DNA of 64,000 bases from Echinococcus granulosus. Taxonomy: Eukaryota > Platyhelminthes > Cestoda > Cyclophyllidea > Taeniidae. Shown in pieces: positions 52,073 to 64,000 of this stretch (position 1 is the stretch's first letter; each line of letters starts with the position of its first letter). Made by a program: the position numbers and the translations under genes. The notes under the pieces were generated by a model. It saw only the letters and a program-made list of their open reading frames with translations, had not been told where the DNA came from and made no database searches. The stretch lies in contig NW_020170404.1 in assembly GCF_000524195.1 (NCBI RefSeq), positions 717,436-781,435 of the forward strand. The letters run 5' to 3'.

Positions 52073-54300
52073 ACAGGCTCAAACATATCGTGGATAAATG
52101 GGATCTTGAAAGCCTAGCTACTTCTTATAGAATGCGTAGTGGTGCATGCCTTACCTAAGTGCAGGCTGGTTTCGTTATGGCTCGAAAGCGACCGCCGTCT
52201 CTTTTGCCTTTGAGTATGCCAGCATCCAGGTAGGTGCCTGATAATGGTGTTAGTCAAATATCAATGGCAAAAAAACTTACCCGGGAAAAAGAAGCTTGCA
52301 TTACCAATGCCCACATACAGCCCAAATTACCAGTCCACATAAATAATGCATGCTTTTTTGTCGTACAAAACAATTCGTCTGTCAGAAAATAATGCTACAT
52401 GCTTCTGGCTACAAATGAATGGATAAAGGCGTGCTATTGTCACCATCAAAATATGCTAAAATCAGCACCCTCCATCCAGAAGGGTTGACATTTACGGTTG
52501 ATGTCAGCAAAATCTCAACATATAAAGTAAAAAAAGCTCCGGACATTTTGTAAATGCAGGTAATGAATGCCACAAGTAGGAGAAAAGGTTATAATGTGCA
52601 AAACTTCAGGCTCAAACAAGGCTGGCGTTTCTGCACTATCAACATGGCATTTCGTCCTACTGTTTACTTCAACTTCAAAGCATAAATGGAAAAATTTTCT
52701 GGGGAAAAAGGATTAAATTCTTTAATTTCTTCCATTTTCCACCTCATTTTTGGGGTGGTACGAGGTGGCGAAGTGAGTTTTTCGAGGCCTACCTGTCAGA
52801 TTGCATTTATCACTGTCTTTAGGAGTCAACAATTGACATAACTCAATCGTCTGTCGTGTGGACCTTGCTCGTTCGCCTGGTTTTTCTCTAAAAAAGTAGC
52901 TATCCCACTTTGTTAGTCTAAGTAGCCTCTACTCAAACGGACAATTTGTAATTAGCAACCAATTAGGGACCGACTAACTTTGATTACGGACAAAACCAAG
53001 AATTACATTACCGCCCTGAATTGCATCCGTCTTTCGTACATACAGACGTTCAAGGGAATTTCGATGGATCCAAGTCAAAGTGCATTCAATTCAAATGTTG
53101 CGATTACAAACTGGGGGAAAGGAAGCAACCGAATATTGATGGAAGAAAAGCTATTGAGATTTTCTACCCAAATTGCCCAAAAGTCCATTGACTTCCCCTT
53201 GAGGTAGTCGCAAAATACAAAGTATCCTGGTAACGGCTGATGAAATAGCAATAACTAACAAAGTCGGACGAGATAGAGGCATCGCAGACTAAAATGAGTT
53301 TCTTACTACAATCTCTCGGTGCTAATTGCATTGGACATCGTACTCAACCTCGAAATCGTCGGTACTCATTAACTTTGAAGAGGAAGATTGTTTTTAGCGA
53401 TTTCTCCAAACATCACCTCCTTGCTGCGATTTAGTGTTCCTGCATTTCTGTGCAGCATTTTCGGAAACCAAGTCGTCTTTATTAACTATGACACGGGTGT
53501 GGCCTAACCTACTGGACTCGAAATTAAAGTTGGTGGGAGAATTTGCTACTTTTGCCAACGTGAAAATGTAACGTCAAATTTATAAAACCATGGGCTTCTG
53601 AATCTGTGAATTTAACTATGCGCATATTTAGAAATAGAGACGGAGGTGATGGTATTATCTGAAGAGCAATCAAGATTGCTGAGTAGGCGCAATACAGAAA
53701 TTTGGCACATTGTTACAGTCTGAAGTTCTTTCCCAAAAAAAGTTCAGTTTTCAACATCTCGGTAAACAAGTGGCATTTTTAACGGACGACTCTTTAATCA
53801 TCCGTTTTTTGTTCTTTTAAATCCCGGGGCATCAACAACGTCACTCAAATTGCGGTGAAACGGGATAATTTTTATTGTATATTATAACATTTGCTGATGA
53901 CACTTCTTGTGAATCAGAGGTGGATAAATATGAATTAACCGAGGCGGATATATATCATTCAGTTTTCATGACGGTGAATGCTTTTTTGGGTAAAATAGAG
54001 GGTACCTGTGAAATGAACATTAAATTTGCGTGAGTCTCGGTCATTTGGAAAGAGGATTTTTAATTCCCCGTTTCCGCTAGTACTTAAGCTCCCCGTTGGT
54101 CAAAGTTAACGCGACTTTTAAACCAACATTGTTTGACATTTTGACTCCTTCCGTTGTCGCAGAGCGTATAAAAGTAGCATAAATTTTATGTACATTATTT
54201 AAGTTATCTACGGTAAATTATCAGTTATGTGATAAATAACTGCCGCTACTTAGATCCAATGCTGAACTGTGGCTCTCGAGACTTTCCTGAAGAAGAAAGA

Positions 54301-54426
54301 AGACATAATACTTGGGCAGGATATGTATTGACATAGAAGAGGGCTGGGGGCTACTGGGACTGAAGTGGAAGTCCCCACTGTCCTTGAAACCAAAACGGAG
54401 AGTTAAACAAATGCCCAAAGTATTCC
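54301..54426 (+). repeat. Dispersed repeat family, copy 6
   Basis: Shares AGACATAATAC.TGGGCAG with copy 5, then AGAGGGCTGGGGGCTACTGG, CCACTGTCCTTGAAACC and GAGAGTTAAACAAATG. The CATGCC block is lost or deleted. Confidence 0.7.
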
Positions 54427-57400
54427 AAAATTATATGCTACTCCACTCATCTGGTGATTAGGTTTAAAAGGGTTATGGGTGACGACGCTCTCAGTGGACA
54501 TTAACTTTTGCAGAAGAAATGACACGCAGTCATCCAGAGCGCTGATGCATTCGGTTTTTCGGTCTTCTCTGCCTTGGGCAATGAGCTCGTCTTTGTCGTT
54601 TTCTGCTCTGAAGTGGATGCTTACATAGGAGGAAGAGGAGCAGAACTTGCCCGTTTTTAATAATTGGAATCAGCTTTATTTGAATTTTCAGGTATTTTTG
54701 TGTTTCGATTCGCATAGAATTGCCTCTTTTTTGCCCATACCTTCTGTTATCAGTCTCTTGGTAATTATTGCTTTGGAGCCAACAGTTTTATTTGAAATAA
54801 GATCCAAAGTTAGTGCTGAAAAAAAGAGCTTTTATTGAACACCAACTGGTGGTTTTTTTTCAGCAACGCCTCATCCACCCCACAAACTTGGAAGATTTGG
54901 CGTTTTGGTGATGTTTCATGCATCACATGATACAATGGCCTGGACCGAGCTAAATAACTAGCAGTGAATCAAAGAAACTCCCAACTCCTAATACTGGATG
55001 AAGCACTGAATAGGCCACTTCATAATGGTAGAAGCTCCTGCGATTTAGAGATGCAAGCATTAAGAGGGGAAAAATGGATCATGCAGTGCAGTGAAATATG
55101 GTAGAATGAGAGGTGGCGTCTTGATTGCACTTTCCAAGGTGGAAGTTGAATGCTATTTAGAAATGGGGATAACATTTGGTCCTGGGAAAAAACTTTGCTT
55201 CGGCGTATCTCTGCGACTCATCGTTGACTCCTTGCAGTGTCTCGTCTCCTCGTTCTCCCGTTCTAAGTACTGCCGTGGCTGAATCCGATGTTGCCTAGGT
55301 GATAAGACTCCAAAAAACATCGTAAAATTTATGAAAAGTATGCGCATATATTTGGGTGCGTTTAAGTGTGATAGGAAAGTGTGATTTCATTTTTATGTGC
55401 CGCCAGTCGTAAAAATATAGTCTTCTTAGTTCTACCTACCTCCAACGCAAACTTGACCACTCAGAATGCCATAAATGCCCCTTTATTCACTCTTTTCCTA
55501 AGCATCGTGATTAAAAAGTGAGGTTGAGTCACTTCTAACCAACTTCTCTCCATTGATACATCTAAGTTGTATTAACAACGGACAATAATACACGGACGTT
55601 GATGTGTTATCAACATTGATTATTGATCGAAAAATCAAACAGTAGTATCCTAATTGATTAATGGTTAAAAGTAAAAGACTACCCTGTTCTCAAAAGCTAT
55701 ACGTGATGTAAATAAAAATTCGTTTTTTTAAAAAAATGAGTCGAGATCTTTTCTACTGTTTAAAAATATATACTTCAACCAATGCAAATTAGAAATTGTT
55801 TATTGACTGCCGCAAGTGATGAGATCATCATATTAGACATACTTTTAACTTCTCTAGAACAGTAAAGGGAAAAAAATTTTGCTGAAGTACATTTTTACCA
55901 TGTTCATCAAGTGCGAGTAATTATCAAGTAAGCTGAAAAAAATTAAACCACGCGTTTTTTTTTCTCCTCGTTAATTATACAAAATGTGGGTCTGCCTTAG
56001 TGCCCCGACTTTACTGCCTTCTTTCCCCAATAAACAATAAAATGGTGGAATTTTATTGACAAGGCTTTGAATAAATTCAAATAACCAAATGATAATTGAG
56101 TCCATTAGCTCCGCAGTTTATTATCCCGGTAATGGAAGAGAAGAAATGGTTCTGGTTAATGTGATGAGAGGATCGACGGGCATTGAAACCACCACATTCA
56201 ATAACAAATTTTATGGAGTCATTAAAAATGCATTAAAGTGAGAAAAAGTTTCGCTTTTTTTCCTAACCTTTGAGGCCTTCCATTTCCCTTCTGCGATTTT
56301 AGAATGAAATTTTGGAAAAAACAACCCAGATTATTCTGGGTTAAATTTGATGCAACTCGAATAAAGACTGAAATTTTAAGTGTCCTTGTAGAGAAACGTC
56401 CATTCCAAACGAGTTTTATGAATAGGCAAATTTTTGATGTGATGGTATGCTATTCAGACAAAACATTTCATGTTAGAAATATATATTTTCATAATTGAGG
56501 GTTTAGTACTACTAAAAGTCAATGAAAAAACCCTTTATTGATGGGAATTGGGATGGGTAAACCCTAATAATCTCGAAGAACAAGTTGGTTACTTTAGAGC
56601 TGTTACAGTGGTGAAGGAGTTAGTAGTTAGCCTTAAACAGTACGGCTATTTGGACTAATAGGAGTAAACGAGATTTTTCCTCGCTCCCCTTTATGCGAGA
56701 AACTTAGTGGGGATGTAGTTACTACAGGTCTCTGGTGTCACATCGAGCACCTATTGCCATAAAAATACTGTATTATATGGCGATGGTTACGAGTGGCTCA
56801 TTTTATTAATTTTGCCGAGGATGTCAATTTGTGTTGAAAAATTTTCGCATCAAATATTCCTATCTCGTTATGTACAGGATGACAGAGTTATGCTGGAAAG
56901 TTGTCAAAACTGGGCGACTTTGTCCCCAAGAAATTTGCATGTTTCCAAACACTCAGACTAGTGATATTTGAAATGGGCTAAAAAAGGAGTGATTTACTCA
57001 AAGCAAATAAACATGGTCCATAATTTCCTTAATTCGACTTACTACATGGGGACAACAAATACGCAGAGAATAAATCCTTTCTACGTAAGCAGCATGTCCG
57101 CATCAGTAGGTGATTGAACTTGCTTAGCAGCGTTTCCCATTAAAAAAATCACTCAAAACTCCGTGAATGGGCATTTTTTGATCGTGAGACAAGTTATCAG
57201 TTCAATTCGGTTGCATTAAATATTCACCACCACAGTTTGCTAATTTTGGTGCTCATACAAAATCAGGTCCAATACATTTAGCATAAGGTTAGGGAAATTC
57301 CGCATTTTATAAAACCCTCTTTAAAAATGTTCGGATATGCTTCGTCATGTATCCATAAGACCTTTACTATCTTACCACTATGGGCACGCAGCTCAAAATG

Positions 57401-60040
57401 AATTCGGTGCTTTTTCTACTTGATATGATATGCAGGTTCCACAGGACCTACCTCTTGGGTAAAAGTATACTAAGTGTACAAAAGCTAATTAGCTTCTGCA
57501 AAAAAGCCATTTGTCATTTCTCTGTGCGTCTTGCCAGTAATTGCATCGGTCTCTTTTGTTCTCTATAGACTACCACTCCCTCAATTAGGCCCTTATCTTG
57601 GTAAAAAAATGAATTGAATGACAAATTAAGAACACATGAGAGGGACAAATGGTGGGCAAATCGAATGAACTCTCCCCACCCCTCCAGCACTAGGAACAGT
57701 TTGTTACATTCACAAATGCCCAATTCATTGGCCGCCTTCGGAAGCCAAATTAGCAAAATGTACATTTTATTACCACCTAACCATTTAATTAAATGCACAT
57801 GTAGGGGTTATATGAGGCAAATCCTATTTTCCTGATTTGATTTGGCCTAAAATTTATGGTCCAAGTGTGGTCGGAGGCGATTGTAGGCCTTCAAATATGA
57901 GGCCTTTAAATGGCAAGCGTTGTCGGTCAGTTAAAAGTGGTAAATTAAGGTCTTTGTTTGATAGTCTACTGCGTTTTGTGTATGGTCTTCTATAAATAAC
58001 CCTTGCCCGTTTAAATTATTTACAGCGATTTGATCTGTTCACTGTCATTAGAACACGTAGTGGATGATTCCGCTCATGGTTTAGGAAACAATTCACTAAA
58101 AAGCTTCTCCTATTACTATGCCTCCCTAAATTGAGGCAAATAAGTGTACATTTTAAACCAGGCACAATCCTTACTCACGGCTTCAAATGCCGCTTATTTT
58201 CTTACAAATATCTGCTTCAAGAAACTAATTTGGCACTGCGAGAAGTAAGACTTTTGTTGCCCAGATTTTTCAATTTTATTTGATTAAAAGTGAAATTTTT
58301 TTACTAATTAAACGTTCGAAGAAAAGTCCTAACTCTATTTTGAGGTCTCCAGAGAAGGAAATACTTTATCACATAACCGAAAGCGGTATTAATGGATAAC
58401 CAACGTGTTGATTTGTTTCATTTGTGTGCACACTCGCAGGGCCGGTAATGGTATACTTGCAAAACTTGTCAAAATTTCAGTATTACATTACCAATTTTTC
58501 TGGGAGAGTAATCATCTGAAGAGATTCTCTGTCTGCATTAATTTCACTATTTTGCGACAACTATTGGGGGAACACACAACCATTGCTTGGCCTAAAAGAT
58601 TTCTCTAAACATAGGGTCTGCAACTTAAAGCTTTTCGTGTAAATTATATCTTTTAATTCTATAGACTCAGTCATACCACAAATTAAGCACGACTTTCAAT
58701 AGTAAGCTACGTTTTATCCAAATCAAAGCAACCCAATGAAGCTTAGTGTCCTCGTTTTACCTCTCCTTGAAGCATTATTCAAAGAATCATTTCAATTTTG
58801 TTTTTATCGTAGCCCTTATGAGGGCATTTGTGAGCCTCGTAGGCAATTGAAAAAGTTGCATAAACTGTCAAAGCCCGAAAGAATGCAGAGCCGTGCTTCG
58901 AATACTCTCTGTCGTTTTGGTCTGCCAAATGTCACTCATCCAACCCTGCATTTCTTTTCTTCGCCACAAATCATACCACAAGCATGATGAATTAAAAGGG
59001 GGAAAATTTATTCAAACTCGGGTAGTAAGTCGTTTTGAAGTTGCTTAGCATCTCCATTTTATCGGTGGTGCATCGGCTTACTTTCAACTATGGATTTGGG
59101 ATGGACAAAAAGACGAATTTTGTCTTAAATGAGATTTTCATTGGTTACCTGTATCACATCCTTTGTATTTGAAAAGTTAAACTGGACCAAACCAAATATT
59201 AAGTTTATCTGGCTTCAAACATATCAGAACTGCTTAAAGTCGGAAGTGAAAGTGGCAGATTCATTGTCCAGCTGTGAAATTCAGCGGGCACAGGAAAGGG
59301 AAGCCCCAATAACAAAACGCTTAAGGATATCACTTACAAGTGGCAGACCGCGTTTAAAACTTTTATTGGGTTTAAAACTACAAATAATTGGTATTTTCTG
59401 AATAAATCACTTGAAAACTATTGAACTTAAACACCGTATGCGGCCGTAAACCCCCATCAAACAAATTAGTTTGTTTTCGAGGATACGACCCATCGTAATG
59501 ACGAATGCTCTCGATTGAGCACGTAGGAAGACTGTAATGAAACAAAAAAAATAAAACATTTTATGATAAGGGACGATATATTCCCATAAAATGATTAGTA
59601 TGAGCAACAGTAATGAGGAGAATGAAGTGCCATCTGCTTTTGCGACCTCCTGTCATATATTTTTCGTATAGCATTATTATTTTTAAATACTATGCCTTAC
59701 TCAGGTAGTCATTTTAATTCATGAAAAAAACTTACTTGCGATAAAATTTCGCTTGACAAATGAAAAGTCACGTACCACAGGAAGCAATTTAGAGATTACT
59801 AAAATCGACTGTTGCACCCCTCATTTTTTTCTAGAGCCGTAGTAAGATTTGGGTGGGTGTGAATTTGGGTTGAGTCTGTGGAAAAAATGAAGTGCCTACA
59901 TCACGGCGACTGGATTTAAACAAATACCACCTTAATGCACACCTTTATTCCTCCTTTGAGTGGCATCTCTAGCATTTCTCTTAGCGGGCATTCTACTGTA
60001 TTGTCCCAAGTCCTTCCTGAACTCGAAGGTAATCAACAGA

Positions 60041-60167
60041 CGAAGACAGAAAATGTTTGGCCAACTTACAGAACGGCCAGTGAGATTACTGGCACGGTCC
60101 GGAGACCATGCCGTCTAGTGGAAGTACAAAGAGGGAGTATTAAACAGATAATTAAAGTATTACATTG
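60041..60167 (+). repeat. Dispersed repeat family, copy 7
   Basis: Contains TTACAGAACGGCC, GGAGACCATGCCGTCTAGTGG, GTATTAAACAGATAA and GTATTACATTG in the family order. It accounts for the open frame seen on the plus strand here. Confidence 0.7.
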
Positions 60168-63100
60168 CTTTGGTCATAACCGATTGATGTCAACCGCGGG
60201 AAGGATTTAAAGATGGCATAATGCATCCGCATCAGAAGGTGAATGCCATTTGTTAGTGGTAGAACACATTACACATGTGGTTCACCCATGCATGGTAAAT
60301 TGTATCAAAGAAGTGGCCATTTGGGAGACGGTGCTAAGGGCTTCGGCGAAACCGATTTTACTTCTTCAGCGGTCAGTGTTGTAAAAAAAAGTGAGGCTAT
60401 TTCGTTCCTCCTGTGGTATTTATCACATATCTCCCCACTGTGACATTTGAGTTTAATAATTAGTTTACGGAAAAAAGGGTTTTCAGCTTTTGTTTCAAAG
60501 TGGCTTTTACCACAGATTTTCTCCATAACCGCCCCAAGGCATGCTAACAGAGTAGTTTGGCGTTTAGAAGGTATCAGGAGGCCATAGATACTAATTTAAC
60601 TTACAGAGGCTGAAGGGCTCACTTCGTTAGACATATATTTTAACAAATGTCAGTTATTTTTGTCATCTATTCAGGAGATCTTACACGCATTAAATATACC
60701 AACGTTCATGAATGCCTATTGGATGGTAATACTGTTTAAATAGAAGCACTACCCCAGGTTGGGTGGTTCATTTTGCCATTAACGTCATCCATGTGAAGGT
60801 AGATGGTGTGAATGACAGAAAGGAAATTCTCAAGGGTTGAAACAGCTTTTTAACGCTAATGTTACGATTTATGAGAGAACAAAATAAATTATACCATCAC
60901 TTCTGGGTTTCCTATGCAAGACTTTTAATTAATTTAAATCTTTTCCTGTAATCTTTAAAAAAGGCCATGATGGGAAATATGTGTTCGTAAATCATTCTGT
61001 CAAATTTGGTAAAAAACTGATTTGTGGGTTTAATATGTAATGCGGAAATGGGGAGTGAATTTGGATATAATTTTCTGCGAGGTATATTGGAGGAACAATG
61101 GAAATGGTTCGTGGTCAGTGCGTGGGAATAACTCACCTTTTTTATCCAGAAGATGGGGACAACTAAAATTGAATAAAATAATTTGCTCATTTCATTCACT
61201 TTACACACTGCATTGTTGGTTGGTAGCAATTAAAGTGGCTTGACGAAGACGCCCCAGGCAACTTCTTTGGTAAGTTGTGGTTCTAATGAAAGGTCGGCTA
61301 ACACCCTCTTGCACCCCCTTTATGGAGGCTGCGCATAACTAGGCCTTTAAAATCCTTATGTGACGCTTGCCTTCTAAACTTACTGAAAGTACAAATAGGT
61401 CAAAGTTTATTTTAGAGAGAAATAAACCTCTTGGCATATTAGGAAATTCAACTAAGTCGTTGCGGTGAGTCACATCCATTCCTTTTTTTTTATGACTTTC
61501 AAAGTGAATTAAGCCAGAGGACCAACCCAGAACTCAGTAGCCTCTTGTTTCATTGCGTCCCTTAAAAAGTAATCACTTTCAACTGTCTTTACTTTAGAGA
61601 AACTTCATGAACTACTGATTTTAAAGCGGACTTCGGGAAGCTGGAGTTAACGAGATTGACCAGATTCATGCATGAGTACCACCAGCGCTCCAATTGAAAT
61701 GAAAGTGGCACAAGTTCCCACGTCTACCGTTGAAAGATTTTGCTATTCATAAAGATAATCGCTCTTAACATAAATAATAAGTGGTATTTATGACTACCCA
61801 ATTATCCCCCAAATGACTAAATATGACTATAATGTGGGAGGTAGGAAAGCACCTAATGCCACTCCGAATTTTAGACGGCACAAAGCAGTTCAAAGATAAC
61901 CTAACTTCATTTGCAGCTGTAATTCACGCAATAGCCTACTTTTGAGATACTACAGAAGCATCAAAAGGGTTTTCACTAGCGCCTTTTTTCTCTAAAACTA
62001 CTATCCTACAATTGGATAAATGACAAAGTTATCTGTTATGTTATCTTTATTCCCAGTGATTTATGGAATGCCAACCCCTTTCCCTAGCCTCAGCTGTCCC
62101 TTCCCAAATTCACACTGTCAAAATAAGTGCTACTTGTTATCTGCATGCAGCAAATACTGAAGCCTCGGAGGTAGCCACTCTCTTTCGACTTGCACAACCT
62201 ACTGACTTATTTAATTCTTTCGTAAATTTGCATTATTTCTAGCTTACTTATTGGTACGTGCTTTAGCAAGTTCAGGGTAAAGAAACAGCTACTTAATTAA
62301 TCAAACAAGGTTACTTTTAAGACACCAAGGCAAAAACTACATTCCATAATTTTTCCATGACAAAAACACTTTCCGTCTGGTAATAAAAGTCTTCTTTTGC
62401 TAATTGTCTGTTATTATTGCAAAAATTGTGTATGAATTTCCACGACCAACATGAAGTTCACCTGGATATACGGATAGGAGTATAGAAAAATGCTTATTTT
62501 TCCACCAATCATGTGACATTTACCCAGAAAGGTTAATTCAAAGTCAAATGTCAGTATTGGGAGTGCTAACGTGTCAAAATGGAAGTGAATTTGGCAAAAC
62601 TCAGGACTTTATAATTGTAATTAGCCTGATTGCAGCGCAGGCAGAAACAAGAGGGTTGGCGATTGTTTAAGATTTGATCCTTTTACAAACATCATTTAAA
62701 GTGAAAATTTCTCCCCTCAAGGACGGCATCGTAGCGCATTAATCTTCCTACAATCAGTGCTAAAATACACGAGGCGTGATAAATTTGCTTTAGCAAATGT
62801 ATTTGTAGAGATTTCATAACTTATATTCCATTGTTAATCGGCAGAGATTGTAAATTTTATTTACCTGAAGAGAAAATTCAAATATATTTTAAAGTAGACC
62901 AAATGTGAGTTTCTATTTTTTGAAAAGAATAGGGAATTTGTATTTTTAAATCCTTGAATAATTTTTCTTTCACACAAATCAATTTTTGAAAGAACTCGAT
63001 TCCTGCTTAAGTGACAGACAGACTGTCCTTGGGCCGATCAGTTAACTGACAGGAAGCACTATGCTTCTCCGAGATCCTCAAGAGAACTCTAGGGTTGAAA

Positions 63101-63213
63101 AGTATTTCCAAGACCCTGGGCTTATCTTCTTAAATACCCCTTGTCATTTTTACCATAACTTTAGCCAAGATAATGTAGTACCCTAGATTTTTCTTGAAGT
63201 CAGGAAAAGGAAA

Positions 63214-63360
63214 AATACATGGGCTAAATTTGCACTGCCGACGTACTGAAGGGCCAGGCCTACTAGCATGGCTCGGAGGTCAGGCGACTTGGCAGAGATG
63301 TAGTGACGGAACCCTAAGTGATCTGTTACCATAACGAAGAGTTAAACCAAATATCAATCA
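63214..63360 (+). repeat. Dispersed repeat family, copy 8
   Basis: Contains CGACGTACTGAAGGGCCAGG, CATGGCTCGGAGGTCAGGC, GGAACCCTAAGTG and GAAGAGTTAAACCAAAT in the family order. Confidence 0.7.
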
Positions 63361-64000
63361 ATCGGATTTGCATGTGGACGATTGTTGACTGCCCCATGAT
63401 CTCGGCCGATCGTCGCTTCAGGAAAACAAATTACGGAAGAGTACTTCGACGCGCATCTAAAAATGTCCATTCAGTCCTTTCACGCACTATCATTAGATGA
63501 ACCGCTTCCATAATCATAATCCATGACACTTCATAGTGGCTCACTTGACTGTTACTTTACTGGGTTTTTAGGTTATTTTGGATTCTGGAAAGTTTCAGTT
63601 TGAAGAGAATTAGGTCTCATTGTGAGGCATTATCTTGATATCTTGAGGAATATTGTCCTCGAAGACACATAATGTTTTGAAGATCTTATAATGTATAATC
63701 AAATTTTGCCACATACTAAATTATAAGTATATTCACACTACGTAACTATAACAGTGTGAGTTGAATAGAGGCAATGCATCAAGCAGAAACTGATGATTGC
63801 TGAAAAGTGGATGGGGAAAATAGGTAATGTTTCTTCCATCAAACTTAATATTATATTAATATTATTATAGACTTTAATAATACGTTTACTGCCAGGGTTT
63901 ACCGTGAGCTAGATGTTTTACAACCTCTATATGACACTGATTGTCGTTAATTTTCTGACAGATTGCACAGTTAGTTTAAAACCAAAAATTTATTTATTCT

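Larger units (their letters stand above)
39967..64000. other. 24-kb gene-poor region
   Basis: No recognised gene. AT-rich, with four dispersed repeat copies (51.9, 54.3, 60.0 and 63.2 kb), a short hairpin, and orphan exon-like frames at 47354-47584 (+), 55157-55294 (-), 58813-58987 (+) and 59228-59401 (+). No tRNA B-box, rRNA, transposase or reverse-transcriptase motif was recognised. Small exons of unfamiliar genes could be hidden, as vasohibin's were. Confidence 0.5.

Noticed and set aside
1..64000. tRNA, rRNA, CRISPR, prokaryotic operon, integrated virus or reverse-transcriptase signatures
   Set aside because: Looked for by eye and not seen; intron-bearing genes rule out a prokaryotic source. 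A tRNAscan-SE, Rfam and RepeatMasker run would settle short or decayed elements.

Overview
The window is eukaryotic nuclear DNA, most likely from a parasitic flatworm and probably a tapeworm. Three genes can be rebuilt exon by exon, with 34 introns between them. All introns are GT-AG except one GC-AG, and 19 of the 34 are shorter than 85 nt. The lengths cluster at about 29-46 nt and 57-81 nt, which I recall as a flatworm (especially cestode) signature. Nothing prokaryotic, viral, CRISPR-like or rRNA/tRNA-like was recognised. The species was not determined.

Layout. 1-18170: gene-poor flank with microsatellites, two inverted copies of a dispersed repeat, and a few weak unassigned exon-like segments. 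18171-26613 (minus): clathrin heavy chain, 16 exons, 1680 residues, complete. 26614-29575: divergent intergenic region with two repeat copies. 29576-37436 (plus): DDX54/Dbp10-type DEAD-box RNA helicase, 14 exons, 875 residues, complete, with an unusual DEGD in motif II. 37437-38598: short convergent intergenic region. 38599-39966 (minus): a vasohibin-type tubulinyl-Tyr carboxypeptidase in seven small exons, 331 residues in the model. No single open frame shows it whole; it was found by homology and intron removal, and its Cys-His-Ser triad spacing equals the human one. 39967-64000: about 24 kb with no recognised gene, holding four more repeat copies and several orphan exon-like frames.

The three genes are unrelated housekeeping or cytoskeletal functions: vesicle coat, ribosome biogenesis, and microtubule detyrosination. 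They are simply neighbours: clathrin and DDX54 are head to head, DDX54 and vasohibin tail to tail. The points most worth following are the DEGD helicase motif, the altered Hsc70-recruitment motif in clathrin, the compact vasohibin gene with two similar tiny introns, the stop-free 3n introns, and a degenerate interspersed repeat family present in at least eight copies.
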